Numbered from the stretch's first letter, positions 8,931 to 17,965 are shown. The stretch is DNA of 64,000 bases from Planctomicrobium sp051466335 (GCF_051466335.1 NZ_CP195793.1:2790001-2854000), one strand, 5' to 3'. Notes: generated from the letters alone by a model not told the origin. Program-made: numbers and translations.

Positions 8931-9794
8931 ATGCTTCAACTGAAAACGTTGGGTCTGAAGAGATGTCTCAGCCTGATCGCTGCAGTTCTGACGCTCGGAT
9001 TCTACGCAGAGTTACGCGCTGACGACTTTGGGAATCGCATTCTTGCCGCCACTTACAAGCTGTTTAATCCGACCTCGACTGCCACCTGCATTCTTGTCAA
9101 ACGCGATGAATCGGATCCAGCGGTCTACGTGGTGACAGCTCAACATGTGCTTGAGAAGGCGAACGGTGATGTGGCGCAACTGGTGCTACGCCGCGAAGAG
9201 GATGGTCAATCTTACGTGAGAGTGGATCACCCTGTAACGATTCGCAAGGACATGCAACCACTTTGGACAAAGCATCCTCAGCAAGACGTCGCGTCCTTGA
9301 AAGTCACGGAGCCGTTTCCGTTTCCGATAGAGCCATTGCTTCTCAGCGACCTTGCCGATCAGGTCCGGTTGAATGAAGCGAATCCACAAGTGTGCGACCA
9401 ATTGTATTTGCTAAGTTTTCCCCAGCGGTTCGAAGGGAATCATGTCGGTTTTCCAGTGGCACGTGCGGGAATTTTTTCGACTCCTCCCCTGCTCGATTCA
9501 GATGAGTTTCCAACGTTCATCGCGGATTACACGACGTTTGCAGGTGACAGCGGCGGCCCGGCCTTTATCAAATTGGAAGACGGTCGCCCCTTGGTTGTCG
9601 GGCTTGCGATCGGCCAAATTTGGCATGGTGAGCGTTTTGGGAGTGAAACCATGGAAACAAATCTCCGCCATGCCATGGGGTTGGGAATTGTTTTGCACAG
9701 CCGATTTCTCATCGAGGTCATTGAGCAGAGTGCAACTCAGCCGGTTCCTTCTACGGAAGGGGTGATGAAGCAGGAAGCAACTGTGGAGCGATGA
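8931..9794 (+). CDS. Secreted trypsin-like serine protease
   Basis: A 287-residue protein with an N-terminal signal peptide (hydrophobic core about residues 12-25, likely cut after AELRA) and a chymotrypsin-fold protease domain. The triad is visible as His72 in VVTAQHVL, Asp119 in QQDVASLKV and Ser208 in AGDSGGPAF. There is no PDZ domain, so it is not DegP/HtrA-like; it resembles stand-alone periplasmic or extracellular trypsin-like proteases. A GTG two codons upstream is in frame, but AAGGG lies 5-6 nt before the ATG at 8931. Substrate unknown. A SAM methyltransferase gene follows after 96 nt. Confidence 0.85.
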   Translation: MLQLKTLGLKRCLSLIAAVLTLGFYAELRADDFGNRILAATYKLFNPTSTATCILVKRDESDPAVYVVTAQHVLEKANGDVAQLVLRREEDGQSYVRVDHPVTIRKDMQPLWTKHPQQDVASLKVTEPFPFPIEPLLLSDLADQVRLNEANPQVCDQLYLLSFPQRFEGNHVGFPVARAGIFSTPPLLDSDEFPTFIADYTTFAGDSGGPAFIKLEDGRPLVVGLAIGQIWHGERFGSETMETNLRHAMGLGIVLHSRFLIEVIEQSATQPVPSTEGVMKQEATVER

Positions 9795-9890
9795 AGCGTC
9801 CAATAGCAGGAGCCAAGAAATCGTTTCCTGCGAGCGGCGATGATCAGTCAGATTTTCCAATAGCAATATCCATCGAGCGGTTCCGTCAGG

Positions 9891-10703
9891 ATGAATGCCA
9901 AAGACGAGATTGAACAGGGAGTTCGTTTTTCTTTCGGGAAAAACTGGGCGTCATTTCTGACCACGATGGATGAGTCCCGTATTCAGATTGCGATGCAGTC
10001 TCTCCGGGATCAGCTAAAGGTCGACACTCTGGAGGGGAAGACCTTTCTTGATGTTGGATGTGGCAGCGGCCTGTTCTCTTTGGCTGCCCGTCGACTCGGG
10101 GCCCGGGTGACCTCGTTTGATTACGACGCTGTCTCTGTGGCCTGTGCGCGGGAACTGCGAAAAAAGTACGACGATCACGAAGATCAATGGGTGATCCAAT
10201 CGGGTTCCGCACTCGATCTTGCCTATTTGAAATCGCTCGGGACGTTTGACGTCGTCTACAGTTGGGGCGTGCTACATCACACGGGCGCAATGTGGGACGC
10301 CCTTGAGAACGTGATCGGGAATGTGAACGCCCAGGGAAAACTTGTCGTCGCGATCTATAACGATCAGGGGATTCGTTCGAAGCTCTGGAGAATTGTGAAG
10401 CAGATCTACTGTTCGAATTTTCTCGGCAAATGGCTCATCCTTTGGATGTTCATCCCCTGGTTTCTCGTGAGAACGGTCCTTGTCAGTCTGATCCGAATGC
10501 GGAACGAGTTCGCGGCCTATCGACGTAATCGAGGCATGTCGATCATGCACGACTGGTTCGACTGGCTCGGTGGCTATCCCTTTGAGGTGGCCACGTTCGA
10601 TAAGATTCAGAAATTTTATGAATCGCGCGGGTTCACATTGCTGACAAGTAAACGAACTCATCGACTCGGCTGCAACGAGTTCTGCTTCGTTCGTTCGAAC
10701 TGA
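9891..10703 (+). CDS. Class I SAM-dependent methyltransferase
   Basis: A 270-residue protein with a Rossmann-like methyltransferase core: motif I FLDVGCGSG, the acidic end of strand 2 (VTSFDYDA) and the strand 4 motif FDVVYSWGVLHHTG. The His-His after VL is common in methyltransferases of the Methyltransf_11/UbiE class. The C-terminal third contains a hydrophobic stretch (WLILWMFIPWFLVRTVLVSLI) that may be membrane-associated, then NRGMSIMHDWFDWLGGYPFE, an arrangement seen in methyltransferases next to glycan or lipid genes. The acceptor is not predictable. It ends 7 nt before a bidirectional terminator shared with argJ. Confidence 0.85.
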   Translation: MNAKDEIEQGVRFSFGKNWASFLTTMDESRIQIAMQSLRDQLKVDTLEGKTFLDVGCGSGLFSLAARRLGARVTSFDYDAVSVACARELRKKYDDHEDQWVIQSGSALDLAYLKSLGTFDVVYSWGVLHHTGAMWDALENVIGNVNAQGKLVVAIYNDQGIRSKLWRIVKQIYCSNFLGKWLILWMFIPWFLVRTVLVSLIRMRNEFAAYRRNRGMSIMHDWFDWLGGYPFEVATFDKIQKFYESRGFTLLTSKRTHRLGCNEFCFVRSN

Positions 10704-10710
10704 AATCCAG

Positions 10711-10750
10711 AAAAAAAGAGAGCCGCATCCCGTAGAATGCGGCTCTTTAG
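10711..10750. terminator. Bidirectional intrinsic terminator between methyltransferase and argJ
   Basis: Stem AGAGCCGCAT (10719-10728) with ATGCGGCTCT (10737-10746), 8-nt loop. A run of seven A precedes the stem and T residues follow, so it can act on the plus-strand methyltransferase and on the minus-strand argJ transcript. Confidence 0.85.
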
Positions 10751-10850
10751 CTTTTCTCTTGTGCGGCGAACCAAAGTGATTTTTGGCGTCCGGATGATGG
10801 TCAATTCATCGATCAGTCGAACTTCGACTCCGCTCACTCCTGTGAGAGAG

Positions 10851-12044
10851 TTATGTCGTGTAGTCGGCGTTCAGGTGGATGTACTCTGCAGTCAAGTCGC
10901 AGGTCCAGTACGTCACTTCCGATTTACCGAGTTTGAACTGCAGATCGATGGTGACTTCCCCGGATCGCATCGAGTTCGAAAGTGCAGCCTCGTCGTAAGA
11001 ACTGGGGCGGCCAGATTCGTAAATGCTGACACCATTTAACACGAGTGACAGATCCTGTTCCTGAAACGCGACTCCTGCGTAACCTGCGGCGGAAACAATT
11101 CGTCCCCAGTTTGGATCATTCCCTGTGATGGCTGTTTTCACGAGTGGGCTGTCGCAAACAGCCTTGGCGACGAGGCGAGCGTCGTGTTCCGTCGGAAGAC
11201 CTTGAACATTTACTGTGACGAAATGCTGGGCCCCTTCCGCATCGCGAATGATCTTCTTGCAAAGCTCGGTGCAAACATCGTTGAGTACCAACTGGAATGC
11301 TTCCAGATCAGACTCGGATGAACAGCTCACACCAGAAGCACCATTTGCAAGCAGCAGTACGGTATCGCTGGTGCTGGTATGCCCTTCGACGGTGACACAG
11401 TTGAAGCTCTTGTTCACTGCGTGACGCAACATATCGGTTGCCAATGTCTCCGGAATGGCGGCATCGGTCATGACCACTGCGAGCATCGTCCCCATGTTGG
11501 GAGCAATCATCGCTGCCCCCTTGCAGACACCTGTTACTGTGACGCTGACTCCGTCGATCGTGCATTCTCGCGTCACGATCTTCTCGACAGTATCTGTCGT
11601 CATGATGGATCGGGCAGCGGTTTCAAGATGTGTGAGCTCTTTTCCGAGTTGACCGGAGACCTCTCGGATTCCTGACTCAATTTTGTCGAGGGGCAGGAAT
11701 TTTCCGATCACGCCTGTCGAGCAGATCAACACATTTTCTTCGACCGATCCAATTCGTTCGGCGACGAGCGATGTCATCTGCTTGGCGTCCGAGATTCCTC
11801 GTTCCCCGGTGCAGGCGTTTGAATTGCCTGAGTTGATGACAACTGCTCGAACCGAGCTGGAAGGAACTCGCTCCCGAGACACAATGACGGGTGCCCCGAC
11901 CACACGGTTTCTTGTGAAGACCCCAGCGGCCACAGCCGGTTCCTCGCTTGTGAACAAGGCCAGGTCCAGCTTCCCTGATACTTTGATTCCGCAGCAGACA
12001 CCTGCAGCCTGAAACCCACGAGGGAGGTGTGCATCATTCGACAT
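10851..12044 (-). CDS. argJ: Bifunctional ornithine acetyltransferase / N-acetylglutamate synthase ArgJ
   Basis: A 397-residue N-terminal-nucleophile enzyme that moves the acetyl group from N-acetylornithine to glutamate (and can acetylate glutamate from acetyl-CoA) in the cyclic arginine pathway. Visible motifs are NSGNSNACTG, CSTGVIGKFLP, the self-cleavage segment MIAPNMG-TML with nucleophile Thr186, and the C-terminal GRIVSAAGYAG. The residue before the cleaved Thr is Gly rather than the commoner Ala. The frame is open to a GTG at 12089 and an ATG at 12062, but AGGA lies 6 nt before the ATG at 12044, giving MSNDAHLPRGF. No other arg gene is in the window. Confidence 0.95.
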   Translation of the reverse strand: MSNDAHLPRGFQAAGVCCGIKVSGKLDLALFTSEEPAVAAGVFTRNRVVGAPVIVSRERVPSSSVRAVVINSGNSNACTGERGISDAKQMTSLVAERIGSVEENVLICSTGVIGKFLPLDKIESGIREVSGQLGKELTHLETAARSIMTTDTVEKIVTRECTIDGVSVTVTGVCKGAAMIAPNMGTMLAVVMTDAAIPETLATDMLRHAVNKSFNCVTVEGHTSTSDTVLLLANGASGVSCSSESDLEAFQLVLNDVCTELCKKIIRDAEGAQHFVTVNVQGLPTEHDARLVAKAVCDSPLVKTAITGNDPNWGRIVSAAGYAGVAFQEQDLSLVLNGVSIYESGRPSSYDEAALSNSMRSGEVTIDLQFKLGKSEVTYWTCDLTAEYIHLNADYTT

Positions 12045-12584
12045 TGTGAATCCTGCGGTCATGTTTAACTTTGATGGTAAGGAAATCACTCAGGTTTTGA
12101 CTTGAGCGCAAGTGCAAACTCTTCTCAGTTCTTGGGAGAGAATGCAAGTGAATCGACGTCCAGATCGCCCGCTTACACAAATGTGGCGATCTGACGCTTC
12201 GCTGTTCCTCAGGTCAGCGTCGCCAGACCTCCCGTGTTGCTTCAGTTGAAGTCAGCACTGACCCCGCGATTTGTTGGGGGTGACGAAAAATGTCGCAAGA
12301 TTCTTTCTGAAATGAATCCGGATTGAATTTTAAGGATTTTAACGTGTGAACAAGAGTGACAATTTGCGGGACATTACCGACCAGTGGATTTGTTCGATTC
12401 GCGATACTTGCCGGTTGAATCGATGTCTTCCTGATGAAGAGTTCTGAAGATACCAGATCAACCAGTCAGATCCCTGAAATTCTCTAAAAGTGTCAGTAAT
12501 TCGGAGTATTCAAGAACTTCCTCCGATGAGGCTCGACGATAACCCCGGTGGGTAGCGTTGTGATCACGAGCGAGGTGAACAGGG
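12045..12584. other. Intergenic region upstream of argJ and of the 75-aa gene
   Basis: About 540 nt between a minus-strand gene start and a plus-strand gene start, so both promoters should lie here. It holds a 9-bp perfect hairpin (CAGATCGCC at 12161-12169, GGCGATCTG at 12185-12193) and a possible 33-residue reading frame at 12346-12447. I saw no convincing promoter consensus or named element. Confidence 0.5.
12346..12447 (+). CDS. Possible 33-residue small protein
   Basis: A short frame starting with GTG at 12346, with AAGGA at 12332-12336 (9-nt spacing), encoding a 33-residue peptide that begins MNKSDNLRDITDQ, has two Cys in its middle (WICSIRDTC) and one near the end, and stops with TGA at 12445. 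No family recognised. Supported only by the ribosome binding site and the open frame; it may be chance. Confidence 0.22.
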   Translation: MNKSDNLRDITDQWICSIRDTCRLNRCLPDEEF

Positions 12585-12812
12585 ATGGACCGAAATGTGA
12601 ATGTGATTGCACTGGTCAAGGACGGAGAACGCTACGTTTTTCTCTACGACGAGGCGAGCGTCGCTCAGCTTTTGCAGACATTGGGCAAGTACGCAGCCGA
12701 CCCCGAGCTGAATTTCACTTGGTATGACGCCGCGGTCTTGAGCCAGAAAGTGCGCCGTCTTCAAAACGACACGGTGGATTCGACGGACAAACCGTTTCGT
12801 CGCACTGCCTGA
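12585..12812 (+). CDS. Small conserved-looking protein of unknown function (75 aa)
   Basis: A 75-residue soluble protein (MDRNVNVIALVKDGERYVFL...). The N-terminal half reads as two beta strands, V-N-V-I-A-L-V and Y-V-F-L-Y, then a helix (EASVAQLLQTLGKYAA) and a second helix in DAAVLSQKVRRLQ. No named domain is recognised. The start is well supported: GAGGTG at 12572-12577 gives about 7-nt spacing to the ATG. It is 59 nt upstream of xerC and may share its transcript. Confidence 0.72.
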   Translation: MDRNVNVIALVKDGERYVFLYDEASVAQLLQTLGKYAADPELNFTWYDAAVLSQKVRRLQNDTVDSTDKPFRRTA

Positions 12813-12871
12813 GTGTCACGAATTGTGAGTCCAATTCATTTCTGCAGAAATCAGCATCGGCAAACTCTGAA

Positions 12872-13780
12872 ATGATTGAAGCAGTTGACCAGTTCCTCCG
12901 CCATCTGAAACTCGAACGAAACGCTTCTGAACTCACTGTGAAATCGTACGGCGACGATTTCGCCAGCTTCCACGACTACCTCGAAGATCGTGTCGGAGGA
13001 ATTACCCACCCCGACCAGATTACCATTCCGATATTGCGAGGATACATCTCCTATCTTCACGAGTGTCAGTACGCCAAAACGACAATCGCCCGCAGACTTG
13101 CTTCGCTTCGCAGCTTTTTCCGCTACACGACGCGAGAGGGGCTTACCGCTTCGAACCCTGCCAAAGTCATCAGAACTCCCAGAACGGGCCGCAAGCTTCC
13201 GCATTTCCTTTCTACCGAACAGGTTGCTTTGCTGTTAGAGGCTCCGCCAGCGAACGAGCCGGCTGGATTGCGAGACCGAGCGATTCTCGAAACGCTCTAT
13301 TCCGCCGGGCTGCGTGTCGCTGAGCTGGTCGGATTGAACGTTGGAGACTGGGATCGAGGGGCAAACATTCTTCGTGTCTTCGGAAAAGGTAAGAAGGAGC
13401 GTATCGCGCCCGTCGGTTCGTATGCAGCGAAGGCACTCGATGCCTGGTTAGCGGTCCGCTCAGTCGATCCGCATGCGCCGCCGGATGAATTTGATGCGAT
13501 GTTCCTGAATCGTTTTGGGCGGCGTCTCACCACCCGAAGTATCGGAAGAATGCTGGAAAAGCATCTTCAAGATACTGGACTTGATACAATCACCTCCCCG
13601 CATACATTGCGACACAGTTTCGCGACCCATTTGCTGGACGGAGGCGCCGATTTGCGCGCTGTTCAGGAGCTTCTTGGTCACAAGAGTCTCACGACGACGC
13701 AGATTTATACTCACGTCAGTACACGCAGGATGCGAGAGACCTACCAGTCTTCGCATCCCCATTCTCAACGTACTGAATAG
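12872..13780 (+). CDS. xerC: Tyrosine recombinase XerC/XerD family
   Basis: A 302-residue site-specific recombinase, the usual Xer length. The N-terminal SAM-like core-binding domain spans about 1-90 and the catalytic domain about 110-295. All catalytic residues are visible: Arg148 in SAGLRVAEL, Lys172 in GKGKKER, His244 and Arg247 in HTLRHSFATHLL, His270 in LLGHKSL and the nucleophile Tyr279 in TQIYTHV. By family it resolves chromosome dimers at dif with its XerC/D partner and FtsK. The choice between XerC and XerD cannot be settled by eye. No integron, phage or transposon context is present, which favours a housekeeping role. Confidence 0.9.
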   Translation: MIEAVDQFLRHLKLERNASELTVKSYGDDFASFHDYLEDRVGGITHPDQITIPILRGYISYLHECQYAKTTIARRLASLRSFFRYTTREGLTASNPAKVIRTPRTGRKLPHFLSTEQVALLLEAPPANEPAGLRDRAILETLYSAGLRVAELVGLNVGDWDRGANILRVFGKGKKERIAPVGSYAAKALDAWLAVRSVDPHAPPDEFDAMFLNRFGRRLTTRSIGRMLEKHLQDTGLDTITSPHTLRHSFATHLLDGGADLRAVQELLGHKSLTTTQIYTHVSTRRMRETYQSSHPHSQRTE

Positions 13781-13965
13781 GTGAACCGGTGTTCGTCGGC
13801 ACGTGTCACCGGGGACGTGACGTGATTGAGCCGTCGGAATCTCGCAAAACGCGATTCAGGGAATCCAGTTCGGCATGTTCCTGGCCAGATTCGTTGACTC
13901 CTGCGGTACGGAACGAATACCCTCGCTGCTGACTTGGAATTCGGTTAGATCTAAGGTGCCCTGTC

Positions 13966-15171
13966 ATGTGTGCTGCTAATAAAAGTGTCCCAGATATCAC
14001 GGGACGATTTGGTGAGTTCGGACGACGTTTCGTGCCGGAAACACTGACGCAGGCGCTAGATGAGCTGACGGCGGAATATGCCCGCGCTCAGAAGGATCCC
14101 GAGTTCCATGCTCAGTTGAGCCATCTCCTGAAAACGTACGTCGGTCGACCCAGTCCGTTGTACTTTGCTGAGCGGCTGACCGAAGAAGTCGGCGGAGCAA
14201 AAATCTACTTTAAGCGTGAAGACCTCAATCATACCGGGGCTCACAAAATCAATAACACGATCGGGCAAGCGTTACTCACCTTGCGGATGGGCAAGAAACG
14301 AGTGATTGCAGAAACAGGTGCCGGGCAGCATGGAGTCGCCACTGCGACTGCGTGTGCTCGCTTCGGGCTGGAGTGTGTTGTGTTCATGGGCGAAGAAGAT
14401 ATTCGCCGTCAACGGCTGAACGTATTTCTGATGAGGAGCATGGGGGCAGAAGTTCGCCCAGTCACTTCAGGCTCACGAACACTGCGGGACGCTGTGAATG
14501 AAGCTCTTCGGGACTGGATGGGGACTGTTGAAACGACTCACTACATTCTCGGTTCAGTCGTCGGGCCGCATCCGTTCCCGATGATCGTTCGCGACTTCCA
14601 ATCGGTAATTGGCAAGGAAACTCGTGAACAATGCCTGGAGATCACAGGGCGACTTCCTGATGAAGTGGTCGCGTGCGTCGGAGGGGGCTCCAACGCTGCC
14701 GGGATGTTTTACCCGTTTGTAGAGGATTACGGAGTTGCGTTGACTGGTGTTGAAGCAGGCGGTCGCGGGAGCGGTCCCGGAGACCATGCAAGTGCCCTGT
14801 CCTACGGTGTTCGCGGAATTCTACACGGCAGCTACAGCTATGTACTTCAGGATGAAGATGGACAGACTCAGGATGTTCACTCCATTTCAGCAGGACTCGA
14901 TTATCCGGGAGTGGGACCTGAACACGCTTACTGGAAAGACACCGGACGTGTGACATACACGACGGCAGAAGATCACGAAGCATTGGCGATGTATCAGAAA
15001 GTGGCACGGCTGGAAGGGATTCTCCCAGCGGTTGAAAGCTCACATGCGATGGCACAAGCCATCAAATCCGCCGAGAAACGCACCAAGGATGAAACCGTTG
15101 TGGTTTGCCTATCGGGACGTGGTGACAAAGACGTCAATGAAGTCGCAAGATTACTGGGACTGGAGATTTGA
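13966..15171 (+). CDS. trpB: Tryptophan synthase beta subunit
   Basis: A 401-residue PLP enzyme that condenses indole with serine to tryptophan. The PLP-binding Lys94 lies in NHTGAHKINNTIGQAL; the ammonium and phosphate loops (ETGAGQHG; GGGSNAAGMFYPF) and the conserved GLDYPGVGPEH are present. The N-terminal GRFGEFGRRFVPETL is typical of the TrpB1 form that pairs with TrpA. AAGGTG precedes the ATG by 7 nt. trpA follows about 110 nt downstream on the same strand, so the two subunits are probably co-expressed. Confidence 0.97.
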   Translation: MCAANKSVPDITGRFGEFGRRFVPETLTQALDELTAEYARAQKDPEFHAQLSHLLKTYVGRPSPLYFAERLTEEVGGAKIYFKREDLNHTGAHKINNTIGQALLTLRMGKKRVIAETGAGQHGVATATACARFGLECVVFMGEEDIRRQRLNVFLMRSMGAEVRPVTSGSRTLRDAVNEALRDWMGTVETTHYILGSVVGPHPFPMIVRDFQSVIGKETREQCLEITGRLPDEVVACVGGGSNAAGMFYPFVEDYGVALTGVEAGGRGSGPGDHASALSYGVRGILHGSYSYVLQDEDGQTQDVHSISAGLDYPGVGPEHAYWKDTGRVTYTTAEDHEALAMYQKVARLEGILPAVESSHAMAQAIKSAEKRTKDETVVVCLSGRGDKDVNEVARLLGLEI

Positions 15172-15283
15172 TTTTGAATGGGAATGACCAATCGAAAATG
15201 GCCAGGTGGCTGGATTGGTCCCCGTTAATTTTACAGCTCATCGTCAGTTCGCCAGGATCACCAGGAAAATTCAGGAGTCTCCA

Positions 15284-16102
15284 TTGTCGTCTCGCATTGC
15301 CAACACATTTGCTCAGTTGAAGTCGCAAAATCAAATGGCGTTTATGCCATTCATTACGGCTGCCGATCCCGATCTTGAGACGACCAAGGAGGCGATTCGA
15401 ACTCTGGCCTCCGCGGGAGTTGATTTGATCGAAATCGGATTTCCTTACAGCGACCCTGTTGCTGATGGGCCGGTGATTCAGGCCAGTTATTCACGGGCGC
15501 TGGCAAAGAAGTCGAAGGTTGCGGACATCTTTGTCGCGATCAAGGAATTAAAAGCCGAATCCGTGCCACCGCTTGTGGCAATGGTTTCCTATGCAATTAT
15601 TTTTCGAACCAGCATCGACAAGTTTTTGAGTGAATGCGTCGAGAGCGGCATCAGTGGCTTGATTGTGCCTGACCTGCCCGGAGCTGAAGCTCAGGAATTA
15701 TTTGAAGCGACGAAAGCTGTCGGCCTCGATCTCATTCAATTGATTGCCCCAACGACACCGCGCGAACGCGTTAAGGACATTTTGAGCGTCTGCTCTGGGT
15801 TCGTTTACATCGTCGCTGTCGCTGGGACAACAGGAGAGCGTTCAGAAGTTGCGGACGCCCTGCTCAAACAACTGGCATGGCTGAAAGACGAAACGACTCT
15901 GCCGTTGGCAATCGGTTTCGGGATCAGTCGGCCTGACCACGTCGATCCGCTCCGAGGACTTGCTTCCGGGGTGATTGTCGGAACCGCTGCTGTTCGGTTC
16001 TTCGAAAAGATCGCCAACGAGCCGGAGAAGAAGGCAAGTCATCTCGAAGGCCTGAAAGATCTTGCACAACAGATGGTGGCTGCAACCCGAGTGACTCAGT
16101 AG
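15284..16102 (+). CDS. trpA: Tryptophan synthase alpha subunit (TTG start)
   Basis: A 272-residue TIM-barrel lyase that releases indole from indole-3-glycerol phosphate and channels it to TrpB. Catalytic Glu and Asp are visible in DLIEIGFPYSDPVADGPVIQ. FMPFITAADPD, GLIVPDLP, LIAPTTP, YIVAVAGTTG and IGFGISRPDHV mark the barrel strands. The frame is open from a GTG at 15206, but that adds 26 residues not seen in TrpA. A TTG at 15284 has a perfect AGGAG with 6-nt spacing and gives a normal N-terminus (SSRIANTFAQLK), so I choose the TTG. Confidence 0.94.
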   Translation: MSSRIANTFAQLKSQNQMAFMPFITAADPDLETTKEAIRTLASAGVDLIEIGFPYSDPVADGPVIQASYSRALAKKSKVADIFVAIKELKAESVPPLVAMVSYAIIFRTSIDKFLSECVESGISGLIVPDLPGAEAQELFEATKAVGLDLIQLIAPTTPRERVKDILSVCSGFVYIVAVAGTTGERSEVADALLKQLAWLKDETTLPLAIGFGISRPDHVDPLRGLASGVIVGTAAVRFFEKIANEPEKKASHLEGLKDLAQQMVAATRVTQ

Positions 16103-16187
16103 CCCGCCAGCAGTCTTGTTCTGCGATTGTCGAAATTGCCCAATCGGGCCGAGTGATCATGCTTCGCAGTTGAATGCAGCGACGACA

Positions 16188-16619
16188 TCATCGTTCAGGT
16201 GTCGAATCGCTCACGGTTTCCGATGATGCGCGAGCAAGCTGATACACCAGATCAACCAACTTTTCGCCGTCGAGCGGCTTTTTTAGATAGGCGTTGAATC
16301 CCGCCTCAAAGCTCTCGTTCCGATGTCCCTCTTCTCCTCCTGCAGAGAGGGCGAGAATTGGGGTATCGATCCCTTGCCGACGAAGCTCCGCGGCAGCTTC
16401 CAATCCATTCATGATCGGCATCTGGACATCGAGGACGAGGACGTCAAACTGCATCGGGGACGCGTAAAACTTCCGCACCAGTTCCACCGCCTGTTGGCCG
16501 TTCTCCCCTGCCGTGACGACAGCCCCAGCATCTCTCAGAATGTGCTGGACGACAAATCTGGCATCTCGCCGATCATCAACAAATAAGACGTTCAGACCAT
16601 TTAATCGTGTTGAGTTCAT
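16188..16619 (-). CDS. Stand-alone response regulator receiver domain protein
   Basis: A 143-residue CheY-like receiver with no output domain. Acidic pocket residues Asp15/Asp16 (FVDDR), phospho-acceptor Asp64 (VLVLDVQMPIMNG), switch Ser92 (LALSAGG) and Lys114 (LKKPLD) are present. By family it is a phosphorylation-controlled diguanylate-free signal relay of the kind paired with hybrid histidine kinases. No kinase is nearby. The frame is open further upstream to 16703, but the ATG at 16619 (MNSTRLNGLNVLFVDD) gives the normal receiver start. It converges with trpA. Confidence 0.9.
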   Translation of the reverse strand: MNSTRLNGLNVLFVDDRRDARFVVQHILRDAGAVVTAGENGQQAVELVRKFYASPMQFDVLVLDVQMPIMNGLEAAAELRRQGIDTPILALSAGGEEGHRNESFEAGFNAYLKKPLDGEKLVDLVYQLARASSETVSDSTPER

Positions 16620-17006
16620 TGTTCGGTCGACTCTTCTGTTAAAAGAAAGAGCACTTCTATTTCGACGCTGCCCCCTGAGATCGATTCTGTTCACGGGGCG
16701 CATTTCAAATCGCGTGCGATGATTGGTGCTTTTTTGATTTTAAGGAAGAATTCTCAGAGGTGTGTCGAAAATGCCATACTTTGTGTAAGTCGCCTCCCAA
16801 TAAATGGTTAACGTCGCTCAGAGAGTCCTGTGGATATGCGGAGCTGATGGCAATCCGGAAACGTTCTTCTTATCGCAATCATCCCCAGTCGCTTACCTCA
16901 ATGGATGACGGGAACCGCTTAGCTCGATTCAGGATGCGATGTCGACAGGGAACACTCTGGAAATGACGGAAGAATCCGGCCAACGCAATACAAATGCCGG
17001 CAGGTG
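16620..17006. other. Intergenic region between receiver gene and PAQR gene
   Basis: About 390 nt between two minus-strand genes; it should hold the receiver promoter and the end of the PAQR transcript. A 68-codon plus-strand frame with a GTG start at 16760 is present but has no family resemblance and poor composition. I see no further feature. Confidence 0.5.
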
Positions 17007-17720
17007 CTAAACGATCATCGAGATTGCAATGAAGTGTGCTGCGCTGCCAGCGACAACGAACATGTGCCACACAGAATGCAAGTATCTCGCTCGATTGTCA
17101 TACCAAAGGAAGAGGGAGCCGAAAGAATATAGTAGCCCTCCTGCGACGATCCACAGAACGGCGTCCAGGTTGGCTTGAGGAGCGATCACAAACAGGCTCA
17201 TCGCAGGAAACCAGCCGAGGAGCAGATAGAGTTTTTGTCCGGTGGCAGAGAGATAACCCGTTTTCAGAATTGAGTAGGCACCTGCAGCCGCTAAGCACCA
17301 CATGGAGATCGTCAGTATCGGCCAGTAACCGTGCCTGAGATAAACCGCAGCGAAGGGAGTATATGTCCCGGTGATCAGAAAGAAGATGCAGATCTGATCG
17401 ATCTTGCGATAGAAGTGTCGACGTTTGACGTCATAGAACGCGTGTGAAAGCATCGACGCAGCATAGAGGGCAACAAGGCTCACACTGTACGCCACGCACG
17501 CAACAACGATCCAGGGATCGGGTGATCTCCACGTGTGCCGGATGAGCCAAGCCGCTGCGAGTAGGCTGCCGACGAATCCTAATCCATGAGTTAGGAAGTT
17601 GGCGAACTCATCGGGAGGGCGGATTGCGCGCTCGATCCCTTTTATCTGCGGCGTGATTTTCCCAATGTTCTCAGTCGAATTGGAAACCACGCTTGGGGGA
17701 GATGAATCAGTCGTCGCCAT
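17007..17720 (-). CDS. Hemolysin III / PAQR family integral membrane protein (TrhA-like)
   Basis: A 237-residue protein with about seven hydrophobic segments. The family landmarks are present: E-F-A-N-F-L-T-H-G near the first helix, the S-M-L-S-H-A-F-Y motif after helix two followed by YRKIDQICIFFLITGTYTPF, and the C-terminal H-S-V-W-H-M-F-V-V. These Ser, His and Asp residues form the predicted metal site of the PAQR/alkaline ceramidase/TrhA superfamily. Bacterial relatives have been linked to membrane energetics and lipid homeostasis; a haemolytic role is not implied. A soluble 35-residue N-terminus precedes the first helix. No clear ribosome binding site is seen. Confidence 0.88.
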   Translation of the reverse strand: MATTDSSPPSVVSNSTENIGKITPQIKGIERAIRPPDEFANFLTHGLGFVGSLLAAAWLIRHTWRSPDPWIVVACVAYSVSLVALYAASMLSHAFYDVKRRHFYRKIDQICIFFLITGTYTPFAAVYLRHGYWPILTISMWCLAAAGAYSILKTGYLSATGQKLYLLLGWFPAMSLFVIAPQANLDAVLWIVAGGLLYSFGSLFLWYDNRARYLHSVWHMFVVAGSAAHFIAISMIV

Positions 17721-17885
17721 TTTTGAAATTTAATGGATCTAAATAGATGAGTCTATATTGGAACGGACACGATCAATTTTGCATTCGCTGAATGCACTTC
17801 ATGTCAGTAAGGAATGGGGCGACGCCAAGTTCGTCCAGTGGACTTCGTTCAGGGAAGATCCTGAGTGCCTGACTCGCCAATGAAG

Positions 17886-17929
17886 ACTCCCCGATTTGAA
17901 GCACCATCACGATGATCAAACCGGGGAGT
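17886..17929 (-). terminator. Stem-loop after the tyrosine autokinase gene
   Basis: Inverted repeat ACTCCCCG (17886-17893) / CGGGGAGT (17922-17929) extended inward by TTTGA/TCAAA after one mismatch. It lies 36 nt beyond the autokinase stop on its strand. The T-tract is weak. Confidence 0.45.
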
Positions 17930-17965
17930 GAATTTCAAATTAACTGAGAAGTGACTCGTTCGGTA

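Noticed and set aside
12872..13780. Integrase of a mobile element
   Set aside because: Length and motifs match housekeeping Xer recombinases, and no attachment repeats, transposase or phage genes flank it.
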